A stretch of 64,000 nt of DNA. Origin: Streptomyces antibioticus (GTDB taxonomy: Bacteria > Actinomycetota > Actinomycetes > Streptomycetales > Streptomycetaceae). Every line of letters starts with the position of its first letter. Within the stretch, counting starts at the first letter, position 1. Positions 39,344 to 47,374 of this stretch are shown here, one piece after another. A model generated the notes under the pieces. The model saw only the letters and a program-made list of their open reading frames with translations. It did not search any database and was not told where the DNA came from. Both the position numbers and the translations under genes were made by a program. The DNA lies in contig NZ_KQ948435.1 in NCBI RefSeq assembly GCF_001514065.1, positions 62,001-126,000 on the forward strand, written 5' to 3'.

Positions 39344-42300
39344 GGCTGCACCGGCTGGACATCACGGCTTTCGGGCCCTTCGGAGGGGCCCAGTCCGTCG
39401 ACTTCGACGAGCTGTCCGTCGCCGGCCTCTTCCTGCTCCACGGACCGACCGGCGCGGGCAAGACCTCCGTCCTCGACGCCGTCTGCTATGCGCTGTACGG
39501 CTCCGTCCCCGGTGCCCGCCAGACCGGCCAGGGCCTCACCCTGCGCAGCGACCACGCCGCCCCCGGCACCCGCACTGAGGTCCGTCTCGAACTGACCGTC
39601 GCCGGACGCCGGTTGGAGATCACCCGTCAGCCGCCCTGGGAGCGCCCCAAGAAGCGCGGCTCGGGCAGCACCCTCGACAAGGCCCAGAGCTGGCTGCGCG
39701 AGTACGATGCCCGGACCGGCGCCTGGAAGGACCTCAGCCGCTCCCACCAGGAGATCGGCGAGGAGATCACCCAGCTGCTCGGCATGAGCCGCGAGCAGTT
39801 CTGCCAGGTCGTGCTGTTGCCCCAGGGCGACTTCGCCCGCTTCCTGCGCGCGGATGCCGAGGCGCGCGGCCGGCTACTGGGCCGGCTCTTCGACACCCAC
39901 CGCTTCGCCGAGGTCGAGAAGCGGCTCGCCGAGCGCCGCCGCGCCACCGAGGCACAGGTCCGCGACGGCGACACCGAGCTGCTCGCCGACGCCCACCGCA
40001 TGCAGCAGGCGGCGGGCGACGCGATGGCCCTGCCGGACGCCGCTCCCGGAGAGCCCGGTCTCGCCGACGCCGTCATGAGCGCCGCCGCCGTCGCCCGCAG
40101 CACCGCCCGCGAGCAGCTCACCATCGCCCACAGTCGGCTCACGGCCGCCGAGTCCGCGCAGGCCGCCGCCGAGCGCGCGCTGGCCGACGTACGCGAAGTG
40201 GCCCGTTTGCAGCAGAGGTTCGCCGAGGCGCGGCAGCGGGCCGCGCTGATGGAGGAGCGGTCCGAGGGCTATCGGCAGGCGCTGGCGCGCATGGAGCGGG
40301 CCCGCAAGGCCGAGGCCGTGGCACCGGCGCTGGAGCTCAGGGAGGCCGCCGACGCCGAGCACCGCCGGGCCGACGCGGCCCAGGCACGCACGCGTGCCCT
40401 GCTGCCGGACACCTTCGCCGACGCCGGCGCGGCCGGGCTCGCGTCCGCCGCCCGCCGGGCCGCCGAGGAGCTGGGCGGTCTGGAGTCGGCGCGCCGGGCC
40501 GAGCAGCGGCTGGCCGACCTGGTCGCGGAGCGGGCCGGCCTCGACCGGCAGGAGCGTGCCGACGACGACGTGCTGCGCGAGGCGGACGACTGGCGCACCG
40601 GATGGGAGGCGACCCGCGCCGCGCTCCAGGCCCGCATCGACTCCGCCCAGGAGGCGGCGACCCGGGCCGAGCAGCTCGGCGTACAGCGTGAGCCGGCGCA
40701 GAAGCGGCTGGGCGCGGCGCGGATGCGGGACCAGTTGGCCGGCGACACCGACACGGCCGCCGAACAGGTCCGCCTCGCCCAGGCGGACGCGCTGGCGCTC
40801 AAGGCCCGTTGGCTGGACGTCAAGGAACAGCGGCTGAACGGCATCGCCGCCGAACTCGCCGCCCAGCTGACGGACGGGGAGCCCTGCGCGGTCTGCGGGG
40901 CGACCGAACACCCGGCGCCGGCCCGCAAGGACGCCGGGCACGTCGACCGGGAGGCGGAGGAGCAGGCGCTGGCCGCCTACCAGCAGGCGGAGGAACGGCA
41001 CAGCGAGCGGGAACGGCGCCTGGGCGTCGTACGCGAGGCGCTGGCCGCCGCGACCGCGGAGGCAGGTGACGCCTCCACCGAGCAACTCGCCGAAGCCGCC
41101 GAGGAATTGGAGCGGCTCTACGTGCAGGCCCGGCTCGCCGCCTCGGTGCTGCACCCCGCGCACGAGGAGCTGCGCCGCGCCGAGCAGGAGCACGAGCGGC
41201 GTACGACCGTAAGGCAGGAGGCCGCTGTGCGAGCCGCCTCCCGCGTCGGCCACCGGGACCGGCTCGACCGTGAAAGGACCGCGCTGGAGGAGGAGTTGGC
41301 GCAAGCGCGCGGCGCCCTCGACAGCGTCGCCGCGCGCGCCGACCAGCTGGAACGGCAGGTCGCCCTGCTCACCGACGCCGCCGACGCGGCCCGCGTCGCC
41401 GAGGACACCGCGCAGCGGCTCAAGGACGCCGACGCCCGGCTGGCCGACGCCGCGTTCCGGGCCGGCTTCGACACCCCGCAGGCCGCGGCGGAAGCCCTCC
41501 TCGACGACGCGGCCCACCGCGACCTCCAACGGCGGCTCGACGACTGGCAGGCCCAGGAGGCCGCCGTGCGGGCCGTCCTCGCCGAGCCCGACACCGCGGC
41601 CGCCGCCGAGCTGCCGCCCGCCGACCTGACCTCGGCCGAGCAGACCGCCGCCCTCGCCGCCCAGCGGGTCCGCGACGCGGCCTCCGCGCGCGACGCCGCC
41701 GCCCGGCGCTGCGCCGACCTCGACCGGCTCTCCGCGCGCGCGGCCGTCTCCGTCCGCCGCCTCGCCCCGCTGCGCGAGGAGTACGACCGGGTCGCCCGCC
41801 TCGCCTCCCTCACCGCGGGCACCTCGGCGGACAACGAACGCAAGATGCGCCTGGAGTCGTACGTGCTGGCCGCGCGCCTGGAACAGGTGGCCGCCGCCGC
41901 GACGGTCAGGCTGCTGCGGATGTCCTCGGGCCGCTACACCCTCGTCCACTCCGACGACCGCGCCGGACGCGGCCGCAGCGGGCTCGGGCTGCATGTCGTC
42001 GACGCCTGGACCGGACGGGAACGGGACACGGCCACGCTGTCGGGCGGCGAGACGTTCTTCGCCTCGCTCGCCCTCGCCCTCGGCCTCGCGGACGTCGTCA
42101 CCGACGAGGCGGGCGGCGTCCGGCTCGACACGCTCTTCATCGACGAGGGCTTCGGCAGCCTCGACGACCAGACCCTCGACGAGGTCCTCGACGTGCTCGA
42201 CTCACTGCGCGAACGGGACCGCAGCGTCGGCATCGTGAGCCATGTCGCCGACCTGCGGCGGCGTATCCACGCCCAGTTGGAGGTCGTGAAGGGGAGAGCC

Positions 42301-42354
42301 GGCTCGACTCTGAAGGTGCGCTCAGCGGCCCAGCGGGCGGCGCGGCAGGGGTGA
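39340..42354 (+). CDS. sbcC: SbcC, Rad50-like ATPase subunit of SbcCD
   Basis: A 1004-residue SMC-like protein. Walker A is GPTGAGKTSVLDAV near residue 32. Long Ala/Glu/Arg-rich coiled coils run over about 170-500 and 530-850. The zinc hook is CAVCGATEHP near residue 514. The C-terminal half-domain has the signature LSGGETFFASLALALGLADV, Walker B TLFIDEGFGSLDDQTLDEVL and a switch His in GIVSHVADLRRR. It partners SbcD. The 3' end overlaps the convergent Lrp gene by 33 nt. Confidence 0.95.
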   Translation: MRLHRLDITAFGPFGGAQSVDFDELSVAGLFLLHGPTGAGKTSVLDAVCYALYGSVPGARQTGQGLTLRSDHAAPGTRTEVRLELTVAGRRLEITRQPPWERPKKRGSGSTLDKAQSWLREYDARTGAWKDLSRSHQEIGEEITQLLGMSREQFCQVVLLPQGDFARFLRADAEARGRLLGRLFDTHRFAEVEKRLAERRRATEAQVRDGDTELLADAHRMQQAAGDAMALPDAAPGEPGLADAVMSAAAVARSTAREQLTIAHSRLTAAESAQAAAERALADVREVARLQQRFAEARQRAALMEERSEGYRQALARMERARKAEAVAPALELREAADAEHRRADAAQARTRALLPDTFADAGAAGLASAARRAAEELGGLESARRAEQRLADLVAERAGLDRQERADDDVLREADDWRTGWEATRAALQARIDSAQEAATRAEQLGVQREPAQKRLGAARMRDQLAGDTDTAAEQVRLAQADALALKARWLDVKEQRLNGIAAELAAQLTDGEPCAVCGATEHPAPARKDAGHVDREAEEQALAAYQQAEERHSERERRLGVVREALAAATAEAGDASTEQLAEAAEELERLYVQARLAASVLHPAHEELRRAEQEHERRTTVRQEAAVRAASRVGHRDRLDRERTALEEELAQARGALDSVAARADQLERQVALLTDAADAARVAEDTAQRLKDADARLADAAFRAGFDTPQAAAEALLDDAAHRDLQRRLDDWQAQEAAVRAVLAEPDTAAAAELPPADLTSAEQTAALAAQRVRDAASARDAAARRCADLDRLSARAAVSVRRLAPLREEYDRVARLASLTAGTSADNERKMRLESYVLAARLEQVAAAATVRLLRMSSGRYTLVHSDDRAGRGRSGLGLHVVDAWTGRERDTATLSGGETFFASLALALGLADVVTDEAGGVRLDTLFIDEGFGSLDDQTLDEVLDVLDSLRERDRSVGIVSHVADLRRRIHAQLEVVKGRAGSTLKVRSAAQRAARQG

Positions 42355-42768
42355 GGAGTAGACGACGCTGGTCGTCACCGCGCCCAGCGAGCCGATCTTG
42401 CCGGACACTTCCTCCAGGTGCCGCATCGACCGCGCGGCGACCTTGATGACGAAACAGTCGTCGCCCGTGACGTGGTGCGCCTCCAGGATCTCCGGCGTCG
42501 TCCCGACCAGGTCGTGGAACGGCTTGTAGTTGCCGTTCGGATAACGCAGCCGCACGAACGCCAGGATCGGCAGCCCCAGCCGGTCCGGGTCGACGACCGC
42601 CGCGTACCCCTGGATCACGCCGGCCTCCTCCAGCCGGCGCACCCGTTCCGTGACCGCGCTCGGGGACATGGAGACGGCCCGCGCGAGCTCGGCGAAACTG
42701 GCCCGGCCCTCCCGCTGGAGGACATCGAGGATGCGCCAGTCGGTGGCGTCCGGGGAAAACTCGGTCAT
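42322..42768 (-). CDS. Lrp/AsnC-family regulator beside the rhodanese gene
   Basis: A 148-residue feast/famine regulator. The HTH is ASFAELARAVSMSPSAVTER, preceded by DWRILDVLQREGR. The RAM ligand domain follows (PILAFVRLRYPNGNYKPF, then ILEAHHVTGDDCFVIKVAA). It would bind an amino acid and regulate the divergent rhodanese gene. The start MTEFSPDATDW at 42768 is typical of the family; a start at 42804 would add 12 odd residues. It overlaps the sbcC tail. Confidence 0.88.
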   Translation of the reverse strand: MTEFSPDATDWRILDVLQREGRASFAELARAVSMSPSAVTERVRRLEEAGVIQGYAAVVDPDRLGLPILAFVRLRYPNGNYKPFHDLVGTTPEILEAHHVTGDDCFVIKVAARSMRHLEEVSGKIGSLGAVTTSVVYSSPLPRRPLGR

Positions 42769-42783
42769 GCCGGAGAGATACCA

Positions 42784-42794
42784 GGGGAATCCCC
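42784..42794. promoter_or_regulatory. Short palindrome GGGGAATCCCC in the Lrp/rhodanese gap
   Basis: An 11-bp near-perfect palindrome with a single central base lies 16 nt upstream of the Lrp start, and a related CGCCGGGGATCGCCCC follows at 42811. It may be an Lrp binding site; length and GC content limit confidence. Confidence 0.3.
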
Positions 42795-42924
42795 GGCGGA
42801 TCAAACGGAACGCCGGGGATCGCCCCTTCAGGGAGGTGATCGGCCGACGTAGATTTCTGGGTGCGGGGAGGGCGACGAGGCCCGACGAGAAGCCCCGCGC
42901 GTCTTGTCAGGGAAAGGCCCGAGC

Positions 42925-43410
42925 ATGAGCAGCGTCAGCACGAACACCGTCAACCCCGTCCTGCGGGTCGCCCCCGCGACCCCGGCCGAGGCTGCCGCCT
43001 ACTTCCGTGCGAGCCTCGTCTTCCACGCCGACGTCTCCGACGTCGCCGCCGCGCTCTCGGCCGGGGGCGACCCCGGCTTCGTCGTCCTGGACTCCCGCTC
43101 CACGGAGGCCTGGGACCAGGGCCACATCCCCGGCGCCGTCCACCTGCCGACCGCCCTCATCCCCGAGCAGGCCGAGCAGCTCCTCGACAAGGCCGTGCCG
43201 GTCGTGACGTACTGCTGGGGCCCCGGCTGCAACGGCGCCACCCGCTCCGCGCTCGCCCTCGCCGAACTCGGCTACCAGGTCAAGGAGATGCTCGGCGGCT
43301 TCGAGTACTGGGCGCGCGAGGGCTTCGCGTACGAGACCTGGGAGGGCAAGCAGACCCGCGACGCCGACCCGCTGACGGCGCCGGTGGACGCGGAGAACTG
43401 CGGCTGCTGA
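42925..43410 (+). CDS. Rhodanese-like sulfurtransferase
   Basis: A 161-residue single rhodanese domain. The CDC25-like landmarks are VVLDSRSTEAWDQGHIPGAV near residue 55 and the catalytic loop TYCWGPGCNG near residue 100, with Cys as nucleophile. The C-terminus ends in a CGC pair. It would carry persulfide sulfur. Start ATG with AGGGAAAGG upstream. It is divergent from an Lrp-type regulator, suggesting control by an amino acid such as cysteine, which is inference. Confidence 0.9.
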   Translation: MSSVSTNTVNPVLRVAPATPAEAAAYFRASLVFHADVSDVAAALSAGGDPGFVVLDSRSTEAWDQGHIPGAVHLPTALIPEQAEQLLDKAVPVVTYCWGPGCNGATRSALALAELGYQVKEMLGGFEYWAREGFAYETWEGKQTRDADPLTAPVDAENCGC

Positions 43411-43498
43411 GCCGCGGCCGTGACGTCGCTGAATTACGGATTCCGCTCTTCCCGGAACCGGCGACGCGCACTGTCATGTACCAGGTAGATTCCGCGCC

Positions 43499-44017
43499 AT
43501 GGTGCGATACGCGGAGCCGGGCGCGGCGGAGTGGGTGGAGTCGGGCGGCGGGCCGCTCATAGCGGTCCCGGAGACCGTGCTGCCGTTCTGGGCGGGCGCC
43601 GACGGCGACGAGACGGCCTCGGACTACGACCGGGCCTGCGAGATCGACGGCTACGTCGGCCTGCTGCCCGTCGGCGACAGCGCGGCCCTGGTCTTCGGCG
43701 ACGAGCCCGCCTCCACCACGTATCTGCCGGACCGCGGCGTCTTCGTACGGTGGTCGGCGGCGGAGTCGGAGGAACAGCTGCTCGCCGAGGTGCCGGCGGC
43801 GCTCGACGCGGCGGTGTGGGGACCGGAGGTCGCCTGGCACGTGCCCGGCCCGGTGCTGCTGTTCGACGCCGCCTGGCCGGGGAGCGACTCCCTGCGCACC
43901 GACCACGTCTGGATCGCCCTCGACCCCGGCCGCTACGCGGTGCGCGCGGCGCATGTGCGGCCCGGACCGGAGACATGGCTGGGACTCGTCCAACTGAGGC
44001 CGCTGGCGCACGGATAG
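43499..44017 (+). CDS. Imm21-family immunity-like protein
   Basis: A 172-residue acidic protein resembling the Imm21 immunity family of polymorphic toxin systems. Supporting segments, recognised from memory, are EWVESGGGPLIAVPETVLPF near residue 11, DYDRACEIDGYVGLLPVG near residue 42 and STTYLPDRGVFVRW near residue 75. No toxin gene with an RHS, WXG or LXG module is nearby, so it is an orphan, perhaps protecting against neighbours. Its stop codon (TAG 44015-44017) lies inside the first unit of a 27-bp tandem repeat. Confidence 0.65.
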   Translation: MVRYAEPGAAEWVESGGGPLIAVPETVLPFWAGADGDETASDYDRACEIDGYVGLLPVGDSAALVFGDEPASTTYLPDRGVFVRWSAAESEEQLLAEVPAALDAAVWGPEVAWHVPGPVLLFDAAWPGSDSLRTDHVWIALDPGRYAVRAAHVRPGPETWLGLVQLRPLAHG

Positions 44018-44113
44018 CGACCGGGGCGGCCGGCGCACGGATGGCGACCGGGGCGGCCGGCGCACGGATGGCGACCGGGGCGGCCGGCGCACGGATGGCG
44101 ACCGGGGCGGCCG
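44006..44113. repeat. Four tandem 27-bp repeats spanning the imm21-like stop codon
   Basis: The unit GCGCACGGATGGCGACCGGG plus GCGGCCG occurs at 44006-44032, 44033-44059, 44060-44086 and 44087-44113, followed by a partial copy. Copies are identical except that copy 1 has TAG (the gene's stop) where copies 2-4 have TGG. The unit is 9 codons long, so it stays in frame. Confidence 0.92.
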
Positions 44114-44202
44114 GCGTACGGCCGGCGGTTTGGGCGCCCGGGGCAGGGACGGCCGGGAAATTCCCGTGCGCCGCACGAACCCCTTCCCCATCATGGTCGT
44201 CC

Positions 44203-45036
44203 ATGCCCCGACTTCCCCACCCCACCCCCGAAGAGCTCCGCCGCGACCCGCTGCCCCTGCGCGGCCGCACCGCCCTTGTCACCGGCGCCAGCAGGCGCGG
44301 CGGCATCGGGCATGCCGTGGCCCGGCGACTGGCGGCCTACGGAGCGAGCGTCTATCTGCACCACCATGTGCCGCACGACGCCGCCCAGCCCTGGGGAGCG
44401 GACCGCCCCGAGGACGTGCTCGCCTCCGTGCGCGGCGCACTCGGCGACTCCGAGGCGCGGGTCGTGACCGGACCCGGTGACCTCATGGACCCCGCAGCAC
44501 CGGCCGAACTGATCGCCACCGCCGCCGGCGCGCTCGGCGGCCGGCTCGACATCCTGGTCGCCAACCACGCCCTGAGCGGCAGCGACGGCAGCCTCGACGA
44601 GATCGACGCGGCCATGCTGGACGCGCACTGGGCGGTCGACACCCGCTCGGTGCTGCTGCTGGTGCAGGCTTTCGCACGGCACAGAGCGGGCCTCTCGGGA
44701 GGCCGGATCATGATGATGACCTCCGGACAGGACATCGCCGGAGGCATGCCGGGCGAGATCGCCTACGCCCTCCAGAAGGGCGCCCTTGCCTCCATCACCC
44801 GCTCCCTGTCGACGGCGCTCGCCGAGCACGGCATCACCGTGAACACCGTCAACCCCGGCCCGGTGGACACCGATTACCTGACCGGTGAGGTGTACGAGGC
44901 CGTCGCCGCCCGCTTCCCCGCCGGACGCTGGGGGATGCCCGATGACCCGGCCCGCCTCATCGCATGGCTCGCGACGGACGAGGCGGGCTGGATCACGGGA
45001 CAGGTGATCGACTCGGAGGGCGGCTTCCGGCACTGA
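44203..45036 (+). CDS. Short-chain dehydrogenase/reductase
   Basis: A 277-residue SDR. The NAD(P)-binding motif is TGASRRGGIG near residue 28. The NHAL region (VANHALSG, equivalent to NNAG) is near residue 118. The catalytic Ser is in MMTSGQDIAGG and the Tyr/Lys pair in AYALQKGAL near residue 188. VNTVNPGPVDTDY closes the active site. It probably reduces a ketone, possibly of the fatty-acid or antibiotic-ketoreductase type. No Shine-Dalgarno precedes the ATG. It follows the tandem repeat. Confidence 0.87.
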   Translation: MPRLPHPTPEELRRDPLPLRGRTALVTGASRRGGIGHAVARRLAAYGASVYLHHHVPHDAAQPWGADRPEDVLASVRGALGDSEARVVTGPGDLMDPAAPAELIATAAGALGGRLDILVANHALSGSDGSLDEIDAAMLDAHWAVDTRSVLLLVQAFARHRAGLSGGRIMMMTSGQDIAGGMPGEIAYALQKGALASITRSLSTALAEHGITVNTVNPGPVDTDYLTGEVYEAVAARFPAGRWGMPDDPARLIAWLATDEAGWITGQVIDSEGGFRH

Positions 45037-45046
45037 GCCCGGCCCC

Positions 45047-45106
45047 TTATGGCTGAGCCCCGCCCTTACAGCTGAGCCCAGCTTTTACAGCTGAGCCCCG
45101 CCTTTA
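45047..45106. repeat. Tandem 19-bp repeats at the stop codon of the DUF885 gene
   Basis: Units beginning TTACAGCTGAGCCCCGCCT lie at 45047-45065, 45066-45084 and 45085-45103, and a fourth begins with the gene's own stop (TTA 45104-45106, i.e. TAA on the minus strand, after CAGCTG). Each unit except the most distal, which has TTATGG, repeats CAG CTG TAA on the minus strand. Confidence 0.85.
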
Positions 45107-46789
45107 CAGCTGCGCCAGCTCGTCGACCAGGTCGTCCAGGCCCAGCGAGCCCTGCGACAGCGCCGCCATGTGCCAGGCCTTGAGGTCGAAGGCCTCGCCG
45201 TGCCGCTGCCGGGCCTTCTCGCGGCCCAGCAGCCAGGCACGCTCGCCCAGCTTGTAGCCGATGGCCTGGCCGGGGATCGTCAGATAGCGGGTCAGCTCGC
45301 TCTCGACGAAGTCCGCCGGCCGGCTGCTGTGCGAGCCGAAGAACTCCTGGGCCAGCTCCGGCGTCCAGCGCTCGCCCGGGTGGAACGGCGAGTCGGCCGG
45401 GATCTCCAGCTCCAGGTGCATGCCGATGTCCACGATCACCCGCGCCGCCCGCATCATCTGCGCGTCGAGGTAGCCGAGCCGCTGCTCCGCGTCCGTGAGG
45501 AACCCGAGCTCGTCCATCAGCCGCTCCGCGTACAGCGCCCAGCCCTCCGCGTTGGCGCTGACAATGCCGACCGTGGCCTGGTAACGGGAGAGGCTGTCGG
45601 CGATGTGCACCCACTGCGCCAGCTGAAGGTGATGGCCGGGGACGCCCTCGTGGTACCAGGTGGAGACCAGGTCGTAGGCGGGGAAGCTGGTCTGGCCCAT
45701 CGTCGGCAGCCAGGTACGGCCCGGGCGGGAGAAGTCCTCCGACGGGGGCGTGTAGTACGGCGCCGCCGCGCCGCCGGGAGGAGCGATCCGCGCCTCCACC
45801 CGCCGTACCCGCTCGGCCAGTTCGAAGTGCGTGCCGTCCAGCGACTCGATCGCCTGGTCCATCAGACCCTGCAACCACTCACGGACCTCGTCGACGCCGT
45901 CGATGCGGGTGCCGTGCTCGTCGAGGTGCTTGAGCGCCACCCACGGCGTCTCGGCGCCCGGCAGGATCTTCTCCGCCTCACGCTTCATCTCGCCGAGCAG
46001 CCGGTGGAACTCGGACCAGCCGTACGCGTACGCCTCGTCCAGATCCAGGTCCGTGCCGTTGAAGTAACGCGCCCAGCGGGCGTAGCGCTCCCGGCCGACG
46101 GTGTTCGAGGCGCCCTCGATCGTCGGTGCGTACACGTCCCGCATCCAGTCCCGCAGCTCCACGACCGCCGCGGTCGCGGCACGCGCGGCCTCGTCCAGTT
46201 CGGCACGCAGCGCCTCAGGACCCTCCGCGGCGAAGTCCTCGAACCAGCCGCGCCCCTCCCCGGTGTCCGCCCACTCCGTGAGCTGTTCGACGAAGGTGGC
46301 GGTCGGGCGAGGGGAGGCGTACAGCTTGCGCTCCAGACCGAGCGCGAGGGACTCGCGGTAGCCGGCGAACGCGGCCGGCACGGCCCGCAGCCGCTCGGCG
46401 ATCGCCGCCCAGTCCTCGTCGGTCTGGCTCGGCGTCACGGTGAACACCTCGCGCACCGAGTGCGCGGCCGTCGCCATGTTGCCGACCGAGCGCAGGCCTT
46501 CGTCCGCCTCGTGCACGGCGAGTTCCGCGGTGAGCCGCTCGCGCAGCAGCCGGGCGCAGCGCCGCTCGATGTCACTGTCCGCGCCGGGCTGCCGCTCGGC
46601 CTCGTCGAGGCGGGCGAGCGTGGCCCGTTGGAGCTCGGCGAGCTTCTCCTGGCCCGCGGGCGAGGTGTCGGGAAGACGGTTCGAACTTTCCTTGACGCCG
46701 AGGTAGGTGCCGGTGACCGGGTCGATGGCGATGAGGGCGTCGACGTAGGCGTCGGCCACCTCACGGGGCAGGCTGTTGGTCTGTGACAT
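45104..46789 (-). CDS. DUF885-family protein (putative zinc carboxypeptidase-like)
   Basis: A 561-residue, largely helical protein. The metal-binding motif is YHEGVPGHHLQL near residue 365 (H-E-x3-P-G-H-H), and ANAEGWALYAERL near residue 400 supplies the conserved Glu. This is the DUF885 arrangement, related in plan to M32/thermolysin-type peptidases, so a metallopeptidase activity is likely but unproven. No signal peptide. MSQTNSLPREV at 46789 is preferred over 46798. The 3' end lies in a 19-bp tandem repeat. Confidence 0.87.
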   Translation of the reverse strand: MSQTNSLPREVADAYVDALIAIDPVTGTYLGVKESSNRLPDTSPAGQEKLAELQRATLARLDEAERQPGADSDIERRCARLLRERLTAELAVHEADEGLRSVGNMATAAHSVREVFTVTPSQTDEDWAAIAERLRAVPAAFAGYRESLALGLERKLYASPRPTATFVEQLTEWADTGEGRGWFEDFAAEGPEALRAELDEAARAATAAVVELRDWMRDVYAPTIEGASNTVGRERYARWARYFNGTDLDLDEAYAYGWSEFHRLLGEMKREAEKILPGAETPWVALKHLDEHGTRIDGVDEVREWLQGLMDQAIESLDGTHFELAERVRRVEARIAPPGGAAAPYYTPPSEDFSRPGRTWLPTMGQTSFPAYDLVSTWYHEGVPGHHLQLAQWVHIADSLSRYQATVGIVSANAEGWALYAERLMDELGFLTDAEQRLGYLDAQMMRAARVIVDIGMHLELEIPADSPFHPGERWTPELAQEFFGSHSSRPADFVESELTRYLTIPGQAIGYKLGERAWLLGREKARQRHGEAFDLKAWHMAALSQGSLGLDDLVDELAQL

Positions 46790-46822
46790 GCGGTCCATCC
46801 TCGTACGAGGGGATACCGCACG

Positions 46823-47314
46823 TCACCCGGATTGAGCCGAGGGCGTAGGCGGGAGCAGCGGCCCGCAGTCCCACTGCTGGAAGATCAACCGGGTCTCGAC
46901 CCGGGCCACTTCCCGATGGGCCGTGAACTCGTCGAGGACGAGCCGCTGCAGGTCCGTCATGTCCGCGACGGCGACATGGACGAGGTAGTCGTCGGGCCCG
47001 GTCAGGTGGAAGACGGTCCGCGACTCGGGCAGCGCCCTGATCCGCTCGACGAACGGCCCCACCAACTCCCGCCGATGCGGCCTGACCTGCACCGACAGCA
47101 GCGCCTCAAGGCCGCGCCCGAGCTTCGCCGGGTCCAGCCGCAACTGATGGCCGAGGATCACGCCGGCCCGGCGCAGCCGCGTCACCCGGTCCAGACAGGT
47201 CGACGCCGCGACCCCCACCTGGGCGGCGAGATCGCGATAGGTGGTCCGGGCGTCGTTCTGCAACAGCCGCAGAAGATGAAGGTCCACCGGATCCAGTACG
47301 ACAGATTCGGCCAT
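46823..47314 (-). CDS. Lrp/AsnC-family regulator beside the lyase gene
   Basis: A 163-residue regulator. The HTH is TTYRDLAAQVGVAASTCLDR and the RAM domain follows (VFHLTGPDDYLVHVAV near residue 105). It is divergent from a PLP-dependent trans-sulfuration-type enzyme. In other bacteria Lrp-type activators such as MdeR sit beside methionine gamma-lyase, so sensing methionine or a related amino acid is a reasonable guess. Confidence 0.9.
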   Translation of the reverse strand: MAESVVLDPVDLHLLRLLQNDARTTYRDLAAQVGVAASTCLDRVTRLRRAGVILGHQLRLDPAKLGRGLEALLSVQVRPHRRELVGPFVERIRALPESRTVFHLTGPDDYLVHVAVADMTDLQRLVLDEFTAHREVARVETRLIFQQWDCGPLLPPTPSAQSG

Positions 47315-47374
47315 GGCCCGAACGTAACACGGTCTTCACCCACGCCACCCCGGTCGATGTTCACCCTGTCCCGC

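Noticed and set aside
44006..44113. CRISPR array
   Set aside because: The 27-bp repeats are contiguous with no spacers.
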